DNA of 64,000 nt from Opitutaceae bacterium (GCA_016715765.1 JADJZJ010000013.1:1-64000), one strand, 5' to 3'. Shown: positions 44,330-53,499, numbered from the stretch's first letter. The notes: generated by a model from the sequence alone, not told the origin. Translations and numbers: made by a program.

Positions 44330-46795
44330 ATGCCGCCGACTGCCAGCCCACCTTGGCCTTGCCGTTCCACGAACCGTTTCGCGGGGAGGTGGAACCGGCG
44401 GGGTGTGCTGCTGGCGCTGCTGGCTTTCCTGCCGTGCCTGGTTTGGGCGGAGGAGAAACCGGCAAAAATCGACTTCGAGCTGCCGAAGGGCGGGGCCGAG
44501 GTGACGCTCAAGCTGTTCGTGCGGCAGTCGGGCGAGGAGATCATCTATCTCGTGGATCCGGTGCGGGGCGTGCAGACCTCCCCGGTGCATGGCCGGATGA
44601 CGGCGTACGAGGCCCTCCGCCGGATGCTGGCCGGCACCACGCTGAGCGCGGCCAAGGACGCCACCACCGGAGCCCTGGCGGTCACGGTCCGGTCCGCGAC
44701 CCATGCCCGCCTGCGGGAGCTTCCCTCCGGCCGCGAGATCGTGAAGCTGAGTCCGTTCCAGGTTTCCAGCGACGCCTTCAGCGGCTACGTCGCCTCGCGC
44801 ACCTTCTCCGGCGGCAAGACCGTGATGAACCTCAGCGACGTGCCCCAGACGCTCCACGTCGTCACCAGCGACCTGATCGTGGATACCGGGGCCATCGATC
44901 CCAACGACGTGCTCAACAAGATCGTCCCCGGGGTCAGCAGCTATGCCGGGCCGTCCGGGGTCAACGCGGTCATCCGCGGCTTCCGGGCGCAGAACTGGGC
45001 GGTGGACGGCGCGACCACGCGCTATCTCGGCATGATCACCAACTTCAACTTCGAGGCCTTCGAGGTGATCAAGGGCCCGGCGTCGGTGACCTTCGGTCCC
45101 TTCGCCGCCTACGGGGGCTACATCAACATGGTGCCCAAGAACGCGCACCGCGGGCACGTCAACAAGGCGGAGGTTTCGGTGGGCACCGACAATTTCTACA
45201 GCGGCATGATCGACGTGGGCGGCGAGAGCGCCGGCGGCGGCAGCCTGCAGTACCGGTTCGTGGCCGGATTTGTGGACGCGGACCGCCCGGGCTGGAACTG
45301 GGACTACAACCACGTGCTGTTGCTGGCGCCGTCGTTCGCGTATGACTTCAACGACCGCTCGCGGCTCACGGTCCGTTTTGAGATCAGCCGCGCGACCCAG
45401 AAGCTCAGCACCACCGCCTTCGACGCCACCGGGCGGCTGGTCGAGGAGTTTTCCAGCAACGGCCCGCCCCTGCCGGGGATGGACCGGCAAACCACCGATG
45501 ACGCCCGGCTGGTCCACGCGGTCTTCACGAGCCGGATTACCCCCGAGCTGAACACCCGGTTCAACGTGATGGCCGGGCAGGGAGAAAAGAACTACAACAC
45601 CCTCAGCCTGTACGGTCAGGCTGCCGCCACCGACTACCTGATCGCCCCGTTCCAAGCTAACTACGAATGGAGGACCCTGTATGTGGACTGCGCCTTGTCC
45701 TGGGAGCGGACGGACATCGGGGGCTCGGGCATCGACAACCAACTCGTGGGCAGCGTGAGCCTCGACCACTGGGACATCGACTACGTCATGTTCGATGGCA
45801 CGCTGATCAACACGGTCAACACCCTGCGGGTGAATCCCGCCGCACCGGATTGGAACGCGCTCCTTTACAAGTTCGAGTATCCGACGCGCTACATCCCCTA
45901 CAACACCGAGTGGCTGGGCGGCGCGGTGGTGGAGGACCGGGTCGGGCTGTATGACGGGAAGCTGCAGCTGTCGGCCGCCTTGCGGTGGAATTACGACAAC
46001 CGGTCGTATTACGTCCGCTGGCGGACGCCCCAGAACCAGAACCCCGGCGGCGTCTACCTCGGCAATCCCGTGCCGGCCATCATCTACCAGAAGCCCACTT
46101 TCCGCTACGGCCTGGTCTACAAGCCGCGGGAGGCCGTCGCGCTTTACGCCGGCTACACCGAGGCCTACCTGGCGGTGGGTGCCATCTACAAGGCGGACGG
46201 CAGCCAGCTGGTGCCCGAGACCGGCAGCAACCGGGAGGTCGGGCTGAAGCTCGACTTCGTCAAGGCCTTCGGCGGCACCTTCTCCGGCAACCTGGCCCTG
46301 TTCGAGGTCGAGGTGCAGAACAAATGGCGCGGCGACCCGAACAACGCGGGCTTCTTCATCCAGGACGGCGTGCAGATCAACCGCGGCGCCGAGGCGCAGC
46401 TCACCTTTACCAGCGAACGGGTTTCCGGCCTCGTCGGGGCCTTCAAGGCGGACGGACCCACCGAGCAGGGCACGGGATTGCGGGCGGTGCACAGTCCCGA
46501 CACGACCTTCAACTTCTGGCTCAAGTACAATGTGACCAAGCGGTTGAGCATCGGCGGCGGCTACCGGTACGTAGGCGACACCATCTCCAACAACCGGCTC
46601 TACCGGAGCGAGCCGTTCGGCACCGGCGACCTGTTCATCAGCTATACCCAGCCGCGGATGCGCGGGGTGGTGAGCTATCGGCTGGGCGTGACCAACGTCA
46701 CCGATGAGGTCGCGGTCTACCGCATCGACAGTGCCGCCTCGATCGCGCGCGAGGATGCGCGGCGGGTGAAATTCACGACCTCCTACACCTGGTGA
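44330..46795 (+). CDS. TonB-dependent outer-membrane receptor with N-terminal STN domain
   Basis: An 821-aa receptor. The basic N-terminus and hydrophobic segment RGVLLALLAFLPCLVWAEE form a signal peptide. An STN (secretin/TonB short N-terminal) domain covers residues about 50-115 (KIDFELPKGGAEVTLKLFVR...), followed by a plug domain (VVTSDLIVDTGAIDPNDVLN...GVNAVIRGFRAQNWAVDG) and a C-terminal barrel with repeated aromatic-ended strands, closing KFTTSYTW. The STN domain indicates signalling to the anti-sigma factor encoded downstream. ATG 44330 is chosen; upstream in-frame sequence is intergenic. The substrate (siderophore, sugar, cobalamin) is not readable. Confidence 0.93.
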   Translation: MPPTASPPWPCRSTNRFAGRWNRRGVLLALLAFLPCLVWAEEKPAKIDFELPKGGAEVTLKLFVRQSGEEIIYLVDPVRGVQTSPVHGRMTAYEALRRMLAGTTLSAAKDATTGALAVTVRSATHARLRELPSGREIVKLSPFQVSSDAFSGYVASRTFSGGKTVMNLSDVPQTLHVVTSDLIVDTGAIDPNDVLNKIVPGVSSYAGPSGVNAVIRGFRAQNWAVDGATTRYLGMITNFNFEAFEVIKGPASVTFGPFAAYGGYINMVPKNAHRGHVNKAEVSVGTDNFYSGMIDVGGESAGGGSLQYRFVAGFVDADRPGWNWDYNHVLLLAPSFAYDFNDRSRLTVRFEISRATQKLSTTAFDATGRLVEEFSSNGPPLPGMDRQTTDDARLVHAVFTSRITPELNTRFNVMAGQGEKNYNTLSLYGQAAATDYLIAPFQANYEWRTLYVDCALSWERTDIGGSGIDNQLVGSVSLDHWDIDYVMFDGTLINTVNTLRVNPAAPDWNALLYKFEYPTRYIPYNTEWLGGAVVEDRVGLYDGKLQLSAALRWNYDNRSYYVRWRTPQNQNPGGVYLGNPVPAIIYQKPTFRYGLVYKPREAVALYAGYTEAYLAVGAIYKADGSQLVPETGSNREVGLKLDFVKAFGGTFSGNLALFEVEVQNKWRGDPNNAGFFIQDGVQINRGAEAQLTFTSERVSGLVGAFKADGPTEQGTGLRAVHSPDTTFNFWLKYNVTKRLSIGGGYRYVGDTISNNRLYRSEPFGTGDLFISYTQPRMRGVVSYRLGVTNVTDEVAVYRIDSAASIAREDARRVKFTTSYTW

Positions 46796-46796
46796 A

Positions 46797-46922
46797 CCAA
46801 GCCATTAACCACAAAGGACACAAAGGGCCGGTCCGGCTGGGAAACCTCGCCCACGCGCTTATAAGCGCCTCGTGGGTTTCATTCGCGTCAGGACCTTTGT
46901 GTTCTTTGTGGTTAAAGGTTCG
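46797..46922. repeat. Inverted AACCACAAAGGACACAAAG repeat after the receptor
   Basis: TAACCACAAAGGACACAAAG (46805) and CCTTTGTGTTCTTTGTGGTT (46897) are near-perfect inverse arms. Between them lies a smaller palindrome, CACGCGCTTATAAGCGCCTCGTG-like, centred on TTATAA. The element at 42808-42930 has the same design with a different inner stem. Confidence 0.75.
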
Positions 46923-47091
46923 TTCCAAGTCCGGAGGATTTGATTGCCGCCGTAGCCCGGTTGCCCCACTCATGCGTCTTAGTAAGGGTAGCCCTAACCA
47001 CTTGCCCCCTTGAAAAATTCCACTTTCAGCTTTCCGCCGGCCACCCCCGGTTGCCGGCTGGCGGGATTCACCGGGGAATAGACCCGACCCC

Positions 47092-47646
47092 ATGGCCAAT
47101 CCCGAACAGGCGCGTTGGTTTGCCGAGGAGGTGCAGCCCCACGAGTCCTCCTTGCGCGCGTATCTCCGGGGGATGTTTCCCTCGTTGCCCGATATTGATG
47201 ACTTGGTGCAGGAGTCCTATGCCCGGCTCATCCGCGCCCGCGAGGGCGGCCGGATCAGCTATGTGAAGGCCTTTCTCTTCACCACCGCGCGCAACGCCGC
47301 GCTGGATCTTTTCCGCCGCAACCAGGTGGTGTCCTTTGAATCGACCGCCGACATGTCCGCGCTGCCGGTCGCCGAGGAACGGCCGGACGCCGCGGATGCC
47401 GCCAGCAAGCAGGAAGAGCTGGAGATGCTCGCGACCGCCGTGCGCGGCCTGCCCGACCGCTGCCGGCAGGTCCTGACCCTGCGGCTGCTGTACGGACTTT
47501 CCCACAAGGAGATCGCCGCCGATCTCGGCATCACGGAACACACCGTGAAGGCGCAGCTTGCCAAGGGCATGCGCCGGTGCAGTGAATATTTTGCCAGCCG
47601 CGGTCTGTTGAAGACCGCTCCCTTGCCATCGAAGGAGCCAATGTGA
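47092..47646 (+). CDS. FecI-type ECF RNA polymerase sigma factor
   Basis: A 184-aa sigma factor. Region 2 is LPDIDDLVQESYARLIRARE with ISYVKAFLFTTARNAALDLF; region 4 is GLPDRCRQVLTLRLLYGLSHKEIAADLGITEHTVKAQLAKGM. The region 2.2 DDLVQE pattern and short linker match FecI-like factors that drive TonB-receptor genes. Its stop overlaps the GTG start of the FecR-like gene. Together with the receptor upstream it forms a cell-surface signalling set. Confidence 0.9.
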   Translation: MANPEQARWFAEEVQPHESSLRAYLRGMFPSLPDIDDLVQESYARLIRAREGGRISYVKAFLFTTARNAALDLFRRNQVVSFESTADMSALPVAEERPDAADAASKQEELEMLATAVRGLPDRCRQVLTLRLLYGLSHKEIAADLGITEHTVKAQLAKGMRRCSEYFASRGLLKTAPLPSKEPM

Positions 47647-48671
47647 AACACCCGGATCATTCCAGCCCATCTGAAAACGAGACCATCGAGGCGACCGCCG
47701 CCGCTTGGCTCGCCCAACGCGACGACGGGCTCAACGGCAAACAGCTGGCTGAGTTCGCCCGCTGGCATGAAGCCGACCCGCGGCACGCCGCGGCCATTGC
47801 GCGGCTGGAGGAGACCTGGGTCCTGCTCGGCCAGTTGCGCGCCTACCGTCCGGAAGCCCGGGTGCATCCCGACCGCGACCTGCTGGCGAAGCCCCGGCCC
47901 GCCCTCGTGCTTTACCGGCCCGCGGTGGCCGCGGCCGGATTGCTGGCGGCGGCCCTCGCCTTCGCGGCCGTGTGGTTCTGGGTCAAGCCGGCGACTGCGC
48001 CGCTGACCGGACCCCAGCAGTATGCGACGACGACGGACGGTTATCAGCGCATGACCCTCACCGACGGTTCCGTCGTCGAGCTCAACGCCGACAGTGAGGT
48101 GCAGGTGGCCTATGTCCCCGCCGAGCGCCGCGTGCGGCTCGTGAAGGGCGAGGCGCATTTCGTGGTGAAGAAGGATGCGCAACGCCCGTTCCTGGTGGAG
48201 GCGGGCACCGTCACCGTCCGCGCCGTCGGCACCGCGTTCAACGTGCGCCTGGGTGCGACCGAGATCGAGGTGCTGGTCACCGAAGGCAAGGTCGAGGTTG
48301 ACCAGGGTCATGCCGCCTCGCTCCCCAAGGCCGTGCTGGAGGCCAACCAGAAACTGACTTTCGCGCAGCAGAACCCCGTCGCCGTCCCGGTGGTCGAGAA
48401 GATCGAGCCGGCCGTCATGCGCAACGTCCTCTCCTGGCAGGATACCCGCCTCATCTTTTCCGAGACTCCGCTGTCCAGTGTCGTCGAGCAGTTCAACCAG
48501 CACAACCGCGTCAAGCTGGTGCTGGCCGATCCCGAACTCGCCAGCAAGCCGGTGGACGGCAGCTGGCGGGCCGGCAACACCGAGGGCCTCGTGCGCATGC
48601 TCGTCGAGAGCGGCGAGTTGGTTGCCGACCGACCCGACGCCGACCGGATCATCCTCCGCAAGGCGCCGTAA
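47643..48671 (+). CDS. FecR-type transmembrane anti-sigma factor / regulator
   Basis: A 342-aa protein. The N-terminal cytoplasmic anti-sigma domain is about residues 15-65 (AAAWLAQRDDGLNGKQLAEF, AEFARWHEADPRHAAAIARL), and one membrane helix is at about 93-113 (AVAAAGLLAAALAFAAVWFW). The periplasmic FecR domain begins QQYATTTDGYQRMTLTDGSV and has LVKGEAHFVVKKDAQRPFLV. The C-terminal module (ETPLSSVVEQFNQHNRVKLV) resembles the STN-like DUF4974 domain. It sequesters or activates the upstream sigma factor depending on the receptor state. GTG 47643 is coupled to the sigma stop. Confidence 0.9.
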   Translation: MKHPDHSSPSENETIEATAAAWLAQRDDGLNGKQLAEFARWHEADPRHAAAIARLEETWVLLGQLRAYRPEARVHPDRDLLAKPRPALVLYRPAVAAAGLLAAALAFAAVWFWVKPATAPLTGPQQYATTTDGYQRMTLTDGSVVELNADSEVQVAYVPAERRVRLVKGEAHFVVKKDAQRPFLVEAGTVTVRAVGTAFNVRLGATEIEVLVTEGKVEVDQGHAASLPKAVLEANQKLTFAQQNPVAVPVVEKIEPAVMRNVLSWQDTRLIFSETPLSSVVEQFNQHNRVKLVLADPELASKPVDGSWRAGNTEGLVRMLVESGELVADRPDADRIILRKAP

Positions 48672-48722
48672 AGGCGAAACCTGAGACCGGAGACCTGAAA
48701 CCAGAATAGGGGCGGTCTCCCT

Positions 48723-48897
48723 GTAGGAGCGGCTTTACGCCGCGATGTTTCGCTCAATCGCGGCGTAAAGCCGCTCCTACAGTTAATCCACCAGCCCGAT
48801 CCGTTTTTCATCACAAAGACACTGAGTTACGGCGCATGTCGGGATATCAATCCAACCCGGTCTTCTTTGTCCCTCTGTGCCTCTGTGGTGAAACCCT
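48723..48897. repeat. Family A REP pair followed by CACAAAGACACTGAG-type repeat
   Basis: 48723-48780 is an inverted pair of GTAGGAGCGGCTTTACGCCG units (the loop differs by one base from the copy at 7994). 48810-48897 is TCACAAAGACACTGAGTTAC facing TTCTTTGTCCCTCTGTGCCT. The remaining bases up to 49069 show no gene. Confidence 0.75.
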
Positions 48898-49069
48898 CCG
48901 GGGATCGACGGTTTGATGTCTGGCCCACCTCGCGGCTTGTCACCTGGCGCGTCCGGGTGTAGAAGCTTCGCCGGTGCGGGACGCGCTGGTCGCCCCTTTC
49001 GACGGCCGGCCGTTTCAAACCGCTCCATCAGCAAACGCAGGCACTGCCAACAGCGGCGAATAATCCGCC

Positions 49070-49285
49070 ATGAACACGATCAGAATAACCATCACGAATG
49101 CGGACGGTATGGTGCTCGACAGCGTGATGCTGTCCACCGCCGACGAAACCAACGCGATCGCCTACCGGGTGATCAAGGGCGAGGTCGAGGCACGGCCCGA
49201 GGAATCGGTGCTCGTGGTCGGCCCCTGCCAGCGGAAGTTCGAGGAGCATGTGCCCTCCACGCTGACCGGCGCCGGCACGGGCTGA
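49070..49285 (+). CDS. Small hypothetical protein
   Basis: A 71-aa protein, MNTIRITITNADGMVLDSVM..., with alternating hydrophobic and charged residues that suggest a small beta-alpha fold (STADETNAIAYRVIKGEVEA). No family recognised. It has a plausible start and codon use like its neighbours and lies between repeat elements. It could be a small regulator or spurious. Confidence 0.45.
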   Translation: MNTIRITITNADGMVLDSVMLSTADETNAIAYRVIKGEVEARPEESVLVVGPCQRKFEEHVPSTLTGAGTG

Positions 49286-49302
49286 AAAGCCCGCATACGT
49301 TT

Positions 49303-49487
49303 CCCTGCAGGAGCGGCCTTACGCCGCGAGGTTGCGCCATCGCCAATCCGCAACGCCCGATCCCGTTTGCCCATATGCCAGCTTGGATGTGCAGGGCCGG
49401 ACCTCGGTCCGTGCCTGAGCGATTCGTGCCTGCCGGGAAATCACCCGCCTGCGCCGTGGCAAGGCACGCACCAAGGTGCGGCCCTAC
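49303..49487. repeat. Degenerate family A unit and a family D pair
   Basis: GCAGGAGCGGCCTTACGCCG at 49307-49326 is a decayed family A unit. GCAGGGCCGGACCTCGGTCC (49391) faces GCACCAAGGTGCGGCCCTAC (ends 49487), a family D pair in which the left head is GCAG instead of GTAG. No gene seen between 49286 and 49529. Confidence 0.7.
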
Positions 49488-49529
49488 AGGGGATCGGCGA
49501 AGGCCGGCTTCGACCACCGGTCACCCGCC

Positions 49530-50312
49530 TTAACGCGCGGTCCAGCCGCCGTCGATGGGCAGGGCGGCGCCGGTGATGGAACGCGCGGTGTCGCCGCACA
49601 GAAAAAGCGCGAGCGCGGCGACCTCCTCGACCTCGATGAAGCGTTTCGTGGGCTGCGCGGCGAGGATCACCTCGCGGATGACGCGGTCGCGCGGGAGGTT
49701 GTGCGCCCGGGCCTGGGCCTCGATCTGGCCCTCGACCAGCGGGGTGCGGACATAGCCGGGGCAGATGGCGTTGCAGGTGATGCCGGTCTCGGCGACCTCG
49801 AGCGCCACGCTCCTGGTGAGGCCGACAAGCCCGTGCTTGGCGGCGACGTAGGCCGACTTGAACGGCGAGGCGACCAGGCCGTGGGCGGAGGCGAGATTGA
49901 TGATGCGCCCCCAGTTGCGCCGTTTCATGCCGGGCAGCGCGGCGCGGATGGCGTGGAAGCTGGCGTTCAGGACGATGTCCTGGATGGCGGTCCATTTCTC
50001 CGGGGGGAATTCATCCACCGGCGCGACAAACTGGATGCCGGCGTTGTTGACGAGGATGTCGATTTGGCCAAAGGCCGCCTCGGTCGCGGCGACGAGGGTG
50101 GCGACTTCGCCGGGCCGGGCCAGATCCGCGCCGTGGAACCGCACATCGGCGCCGGTCTCGGCGGCAAGATCGCGGCGGGTGCGTTCAATCGCGGCCGGAT
50201 CGCCGAGGCCGTTGAGCATGACGCTGGCGCCGGCCTGGGCGAAAGCGCGGGCGAGCCCGAGGCCGATCCCGCTGGTGGATCCGGTGACGAGGGCGGTTTT
50301 GTTTTTCAACAT
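49530..50312 (-). CDS. 3-hydroxybutyrate dehydrogenase-like SDR
   Basis: A 260-aa SDR starting MLKNKTALVTGSTSGIGLGL. NAG motif ILVNNAGIQFVAPVDEFP, catalytic Ser in INLASAHGLVASPFKSAYVAAKHG with YxxxK, and the diagnostic later part YVRTPLVEGQIEAQARAHNL, ILAAQPTKRFIEVEEVAALA and SITGAALPIDGGWTAR. These segments match D-3-hydroxybutyrate dehydrogenases (BdhA/HbdH) closely; activity on other 3-hydroxy acids is possible. No PHB synthase or depolymerase is adjacent. Confidence 0.85.
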   Translation of the reverse strand: MLKNKTALVTGSTSGIGLGLARAFAQAGASVMLNGLGDPAAIERTRRDLAAETGADVRFHGADLARPGEVATLVAATEAAFGQIDILVNNAGIQFVAPVDEFPPEKWTAIQDIVLNASFHAIRAALPGMKRRNWGRIINLASAHGLVASPFKSAYVAAKHGLVGLTRSVALEVAETGITCNAICPGYVRTPLVEGQIEAQARAHNLPRDRVIREVILAAQPTKRFIEVEEVAALALFLCGDTARSITGAALPIDGGWTAR

Positions 50313-50336
50313 GGGGAGGGTGGGATTTTCGATCCG

Positions 50337-50577
50337 GTTTAACCACGGATCACACGGATGGCACGGATTGGAAATTCAATCCACGGCAGGAGCCACAAGA
50401 TGCACAAAAGGCTGATAAGGATTCGGATTTTTACAGGAGGAAGCAGAGTTAGCGGAGGTATTGAATTCTGCTCTCAGTTTCCTCTGTTCCCTCCTGTAAA
50501 ATGGGTCGGGATATCATTCCTGTGCTTTCTGTGGCCTTCCGCTGATCCGTGATATCCGTGTGATCCGTGGTTAAATG
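50337..50577. repeat. AACCACGGATCACACGGATG inverted repeat
   Basis: TTTAACCACGGATCACACGG (50338) faces GATATCCGTGTGATCCGTGG (about 50552-50571). An inner pair TTACAGGAGGAAGCAGAGTT and AATTCTGCTCTCAGTTTCCT is also inverted. Inter-gene filler between the SDR and the PfkB kinase; no gene seen. Confidence 0.75.
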
Positions 50578-51605
50578 GCTTGTGAAAAGAGTCTTTTCCG
50601 GAGCTCCGCGGGCGGGGCGACGCCGGTGGTGCCGAGCTGGTGGACCACGACGGAGGCGGCGGCCTGCGCGAGTTCCATGGCCTCGCGGAGGTTGGCACCG
50701 GCGGCCAGGGCGAGGGTGAGCATGGCGGTGACGGTGTCGCCGGCGACGACGATGTCGATCGGGCCGCGCACCGGCAGGGCCGGCACGTGCACCGCCCGCA
50801 CCCCCGGGGCCGCGCCAATGATGCCGCGCTCGGCCAGGGTGATGAAGACCGGATGCCCGTTGCGCGAGGCCAGTTCGGTCGCCCCGCCGGGAATATGGTC
50901 GAACAATTCCCCCGGAATGTCGGACCGGTCGGTGAGGAGCGCGAACTCGGAGGCGTTCATCTTGAAGATGAGCGGGGGATAGCTGCCCAGGCCGTGCCGG
51001 CTGTCGGCGAGGATGATGAGCCGGGGATGGGCGTGGGCGATGGCGGCGATGGCGGCCAGCACGCCGCGGCTGATGACGCCCGTGCCGGGAGCGGCGGCCT
51101 GGTCCATGACCACAAGCGCATCCAGCTGCGGGGCGAGGTTCTGCAGCGAGGCGATGAGCGCGGACTCGACGGTGGGCGGCGTCGGCGTCCAGTTCTTGAT
51201 GTCGAGGCGGGAAAGTTCCTCCGGCGGCCGGCCCGGCGTGTGCACGAGCGGTTTCGAATAGGTGAAGGTGAGGCGGGCGGGGGTCTGGAGAAAATGATCC
51301 AGCTGCACGCCGTCGAGCCGCTTCAGGGCGCGGCGCAGCTCGAAGCCCTCGCCGTCGTCGCCGCAGCAGCCGATCGGCCAGAGCGCCGCCGGGCCGAGCG
51401 CGGCAAGGTTTTGCATGATGTTGCCCGCGGCGCCGGGCTGGCAGCGCACGCGGGTGACGTTGTGCACGGGCCGGCCGGTCTCGATGGAGGTCTCGGCGCG
51501 GGCGGGATCGATGTCGAAGTAGCGGTCGAGTGAAAAGTCGCCGATGACGCCGAGTCGCAGCGTGCGGAAGCGGGTGATGAGCGCGTCAAAGCGGTCGGGT
51601 GTCAT
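50571..51605 (-). CDS. PfkB-family carbohydrate kinase (HldE/RfaE-like)
   Basis: A 344-aa ribokinase-fold kinase. N-terminal LRLGVIGDFSLDRYFDI, the first PfkB signature VRCQPGAAGNIMQNLAALG, and the second signature region PIDIVVAGDTVTAMLTLALA with the catalytic Asp, then EAMELAQAAASVVVHQLGTT. These are closest to the heptose-7-phosphate kinase domain of HldE or to related sugar kinases. No nucleotidyltransferase domain is fused. Start ATG 51605 (MTPDRFDALITRF). Confidence 0.85.
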   Translation of the reverse strand: MTPDRFDALITRFRTLRLGVIGDFSLDRYFDIDPARAETSIETGRPVHNVTRVRCQPGAAGNIMQNLAALGPAALWPIGCCGDDGEGFELRRALKRLDGVQLDHFLQTPARLTFTYSKPLVHTPGRPPEELSRLDIKNWTPTPPTVESALIASLQNLAPQLDALVVMDQAAAPGTGVISRGVLAAIAAIAHAHPRLIILADSRHGLGSYPPLIFKMNASEFALLTDRSDIPGELFDHIPGGATELASRNGHPVFITLAERGIIGAAPGVRAVHVPALPVRGPIDIVVAGDTVTAMLTLALAAGANLREAMELAQAAASVVVHQLGTTGVAPPAELRKRLFSQAI

Positions 51606-51685
51606 CACCCGCGATCCAAGGGCATCGCGGCACGGGCGGCAATCGCGCTTTGCATTTTTGTGCGCGGGGACCACGCTCGCCGGCC

Positions 51686-52885
51686 ATGGCGACTGAGAGC
51701 GAGAGTCCGCCCGGATTCAGGCCGGACACCCTGCGGGGTGCGCCGGGATTTTTCCGCGTGGGCCGGACGGCCGGGTCGGACCAGTGGTGGTTCATTGACC
51801 CCGCGGACCGGCCGTTTTTTGCGCGCGGCGTGCACGGGGTGCATGCGGAGGCGGATTCGCCCCATGATCCCGCGGCCCGGCTGCGGACCTGGGGCTGCAA
51901 CACCCTCGGGTGCGGCAGCGACCGGCTCTACCTTGAGGAAGGCCTCGCCTTCACCCCGGCGGTGGATTTCGGCGCGGGCGACGGCATTTTCCAGCTCGCG
52001 GGAGTGCGGCTGCCTGACGTGTACGACCCGGCCTGGCCGCAGCGCGCCCATGCGCGGGCCGCCGAGGTCTGCACGCCGCTGGCGGAGGAGCGCAGCCTGC
52101 TCGGCTGGTTCACCGACGACCGGCCGGTCTGGCCGCACCAGCCGTCGGCGCAACGACCCGGGTTGCTGCAGGTGTGCCTCAGCCTGGAGCCGGCTTTCGC
52201 TGCTTACCATGCGGCGTGGGAATTCGTCCTCGCGCTGCACGGCGGCCGGCTGGAGGCGGTCGCGCGGGCCTGGGCCGCGGAGCTGCCCAACAAGGAGGCC
52301 CTGCGCGAACTCACGCGCAACGAACACGGCCTCGCCACCCGCGGCTACCTGCGCGACGAGGTCCGCTGGACGGAGGAGTTTGCCCGCCGTTATTTCGCCA
52401 TCGCAACGGCGGCGATCCGCGCCCACGCGCCGAACCATCTGGTGCTGGGCTGCCGCTGGGGCGGACCGGTGGCCCCGGCCCTGCGCGCGGCCCTGGCGCC
52501 GCCGGTGGCGGACGTGGTCGTGCTGGATGCCGCCGACCTGGCCGGCAGCGGGGCCGAGCCCGTGTTCCTGGCGGATTTTTCCTGGGTGCGGCCGGAGTCC
52601 ACCGTGGCGCCGGCCGGCCGGCGTTCCCCCGGGCTCACGACGGTCGAGCGCATGCTGCGGCGCGGCCGGCTGGCGCTGGGCCGTGCGGTCGCCCATCCCG
52701 CGGTCACGGGCTACGCTTGGAGCCACTGGTCCGACCGGGTGGGGGAGCAGCCGCCGTTTGCCGGCGGGCTCGTGCATGCGAACGGGGTGGAGGCGCGCGA
52801 GCACACGGAATTGTTGACAGAGATCAACCTTCGGGTGGAGGAACTGCGGCACCTCGCCACCGTCAGGGCCGAGGTCAGCCCATGA
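51686..52885 (+). CDS. Agarase/GH-like (alpha/beta)8 protein without clear catalytic Asn-Glu
   Basis: A 399-aa protein without signal peptide. WWFIDPADRPFFARGVHGVH and RLRTWGCNTLGCGSDRLYLE resemble the opening of agarase-type and other clan GH-A-like proteins (WxLxDPxGxPFFxxGV...). SLLGWFTDDRPVW sits where such enzymes carry an Asn-Glu acid/base pair, and here no Glu follows. HLVLGCRWGG and PAVTGYAWSHWSDRVGEQPP come later. It may be an inactive homologue or a different activity. Its stop overlaps the lipoprotein gene by 4 bases. ATG 51686 is chosen (MATESESPPGFRPDTL). Confidence 0.6.
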   Translation: MATESESPPGFRPDTLRGAPGFFRVGRTAGSDQWWFIDPADRPFFARGVHGVHAEADSPHDPAARLRTWGCNTLGCGSDRLYLEEGLAFTPAVDFGAGDGIFQLAGVRLPDVYDPAWPQRAHARAAEVCTPLAEERSLLGWFTDDRPVWPHQPSAQRPGLLQVCLSLEPAFAAYHAAWEFVLALHGGRLEAVARAWAAELPNKEALRELTRNEHGLATRGYLRDEVRWTEEFARRYFAIATAAIRAHAPNHLVLGCRWGGPVAPALRAALAPPVADVVVLDAADLAGSGAEPVFLADFSWVRPESTVAPAGRRSPGLTTVERMLRRGRLALGRAVAHPAVTGYAWSHWSDRVGEQPPFAGGLVHANGVEAREHTELLTEINLRVEELRHLATVRAEVSP

Positions 52886-53298
52886 AAGCGATATTTACCC
52901 TTGTCTTGGCCGCCGCCGTCATGCTCGGCGCCGCCGGTTGCCGGTCCAAGTCGTCCGCCCCCGGCTACCGCGGCCCGGTCATCTTCGGCACCGTCATGTA
53001 CAAGGCGCGGATCGCCCTGCCGCCGGATGCCGTGCTCACGATGCGCCTGCTGGATGTCACCCGCCGGGATGCCCCGGCCGTGGTGCTGACGGAGAAGAGC
53101 GTCTCCGGTCCCGGCCAGCCGCCGCTCGCCTTCGAGCTGCCGTATCCGCCCGAGGCGGTCCGGCCGGATCGCCGGACCGTGGTGGAGGCCCGCATCGAGG
53201 TCGCGGGCCGGACGCGCTTTTATTCCCCCACGGCGCATGTCGTCACCACGGAGACGGTGATGCAGCCGCAGGAGATCTGGGTGGAGCCCGCGCCGTAG
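52882..53298 (+). CDS. YbaY-like lipoprotein
   Basis: A 138-aa lipoprotein. MKAIFTLVLAAAVMLGAAGC is a type II signal peptide with the lipobox cysteine at residue 20. The mature part (VIFGTVMYKARIALPPDAVL, TMRLLDVTRRDAPAVVLTEK) matches the YbaY / YscW-type beta-sandwich family: a short barrel domain with the conserved V.GTV.Y..RI.LP.DA.L..RL.DV pattern. Start overlaps the stop of the GH-like gene (ATGA), so the two are co-translated. Probably an envelope protein; no partner known. Confidence 0.8.
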   Translation: MKAIFTLVLAAAVMLGAAGCRSKSSAPGYRGPVIFGTVMYKARIALPPDAVLTMRLLDVTRRDAPAVVLTEKSVSGPGQPPLAFELPYPPEAVRPDRRTVVEARIEVAGRTRFYSPTAHVVTTETVMQPQEIWVEPAP

Positions 53299-53319
53299 CG
53301 CGGCGCGGGACGCGCCGCG

Positions 53320-53499
53320 AACGCTGAACGCTTAACTTTTAACGCTTAACGCTCAAGTGACTGAAGGTGCATGTGGCTACGAGCGTGAGCGAGTGGAAGT
53401 TTGGCATGCGCAGCCGATCCGCCACTCGCTCACGCTCGTAGCCACCAACCACCATGGGCCACTTGAGCGTTACACGTTCAATGTTGAGCGTTAAGCGTT
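53320..53499. repeat. Nested inverted repeat, second copy of the 13480-13651 element
   Basis: Outer arms 53320-53359 (AACGCTGAACGCTTAACTTT...) and 53460-53499; inner pair 53373-53445 of GTGGCTACGAGCGTGAGCGA units. Same order, size and spacing as the copy after the HNH gene, but the inner loop sequence differs. Like the first copy it starts about 20 bases after a stop codon. Confidence 0.85.

Noticed and set aside
44231..46492. A 753-codon minus-strand open frame opposite the TonB receptor
   Set aside because: His/Gly/Val-rich without domains; the plus strand is a complete receptor.
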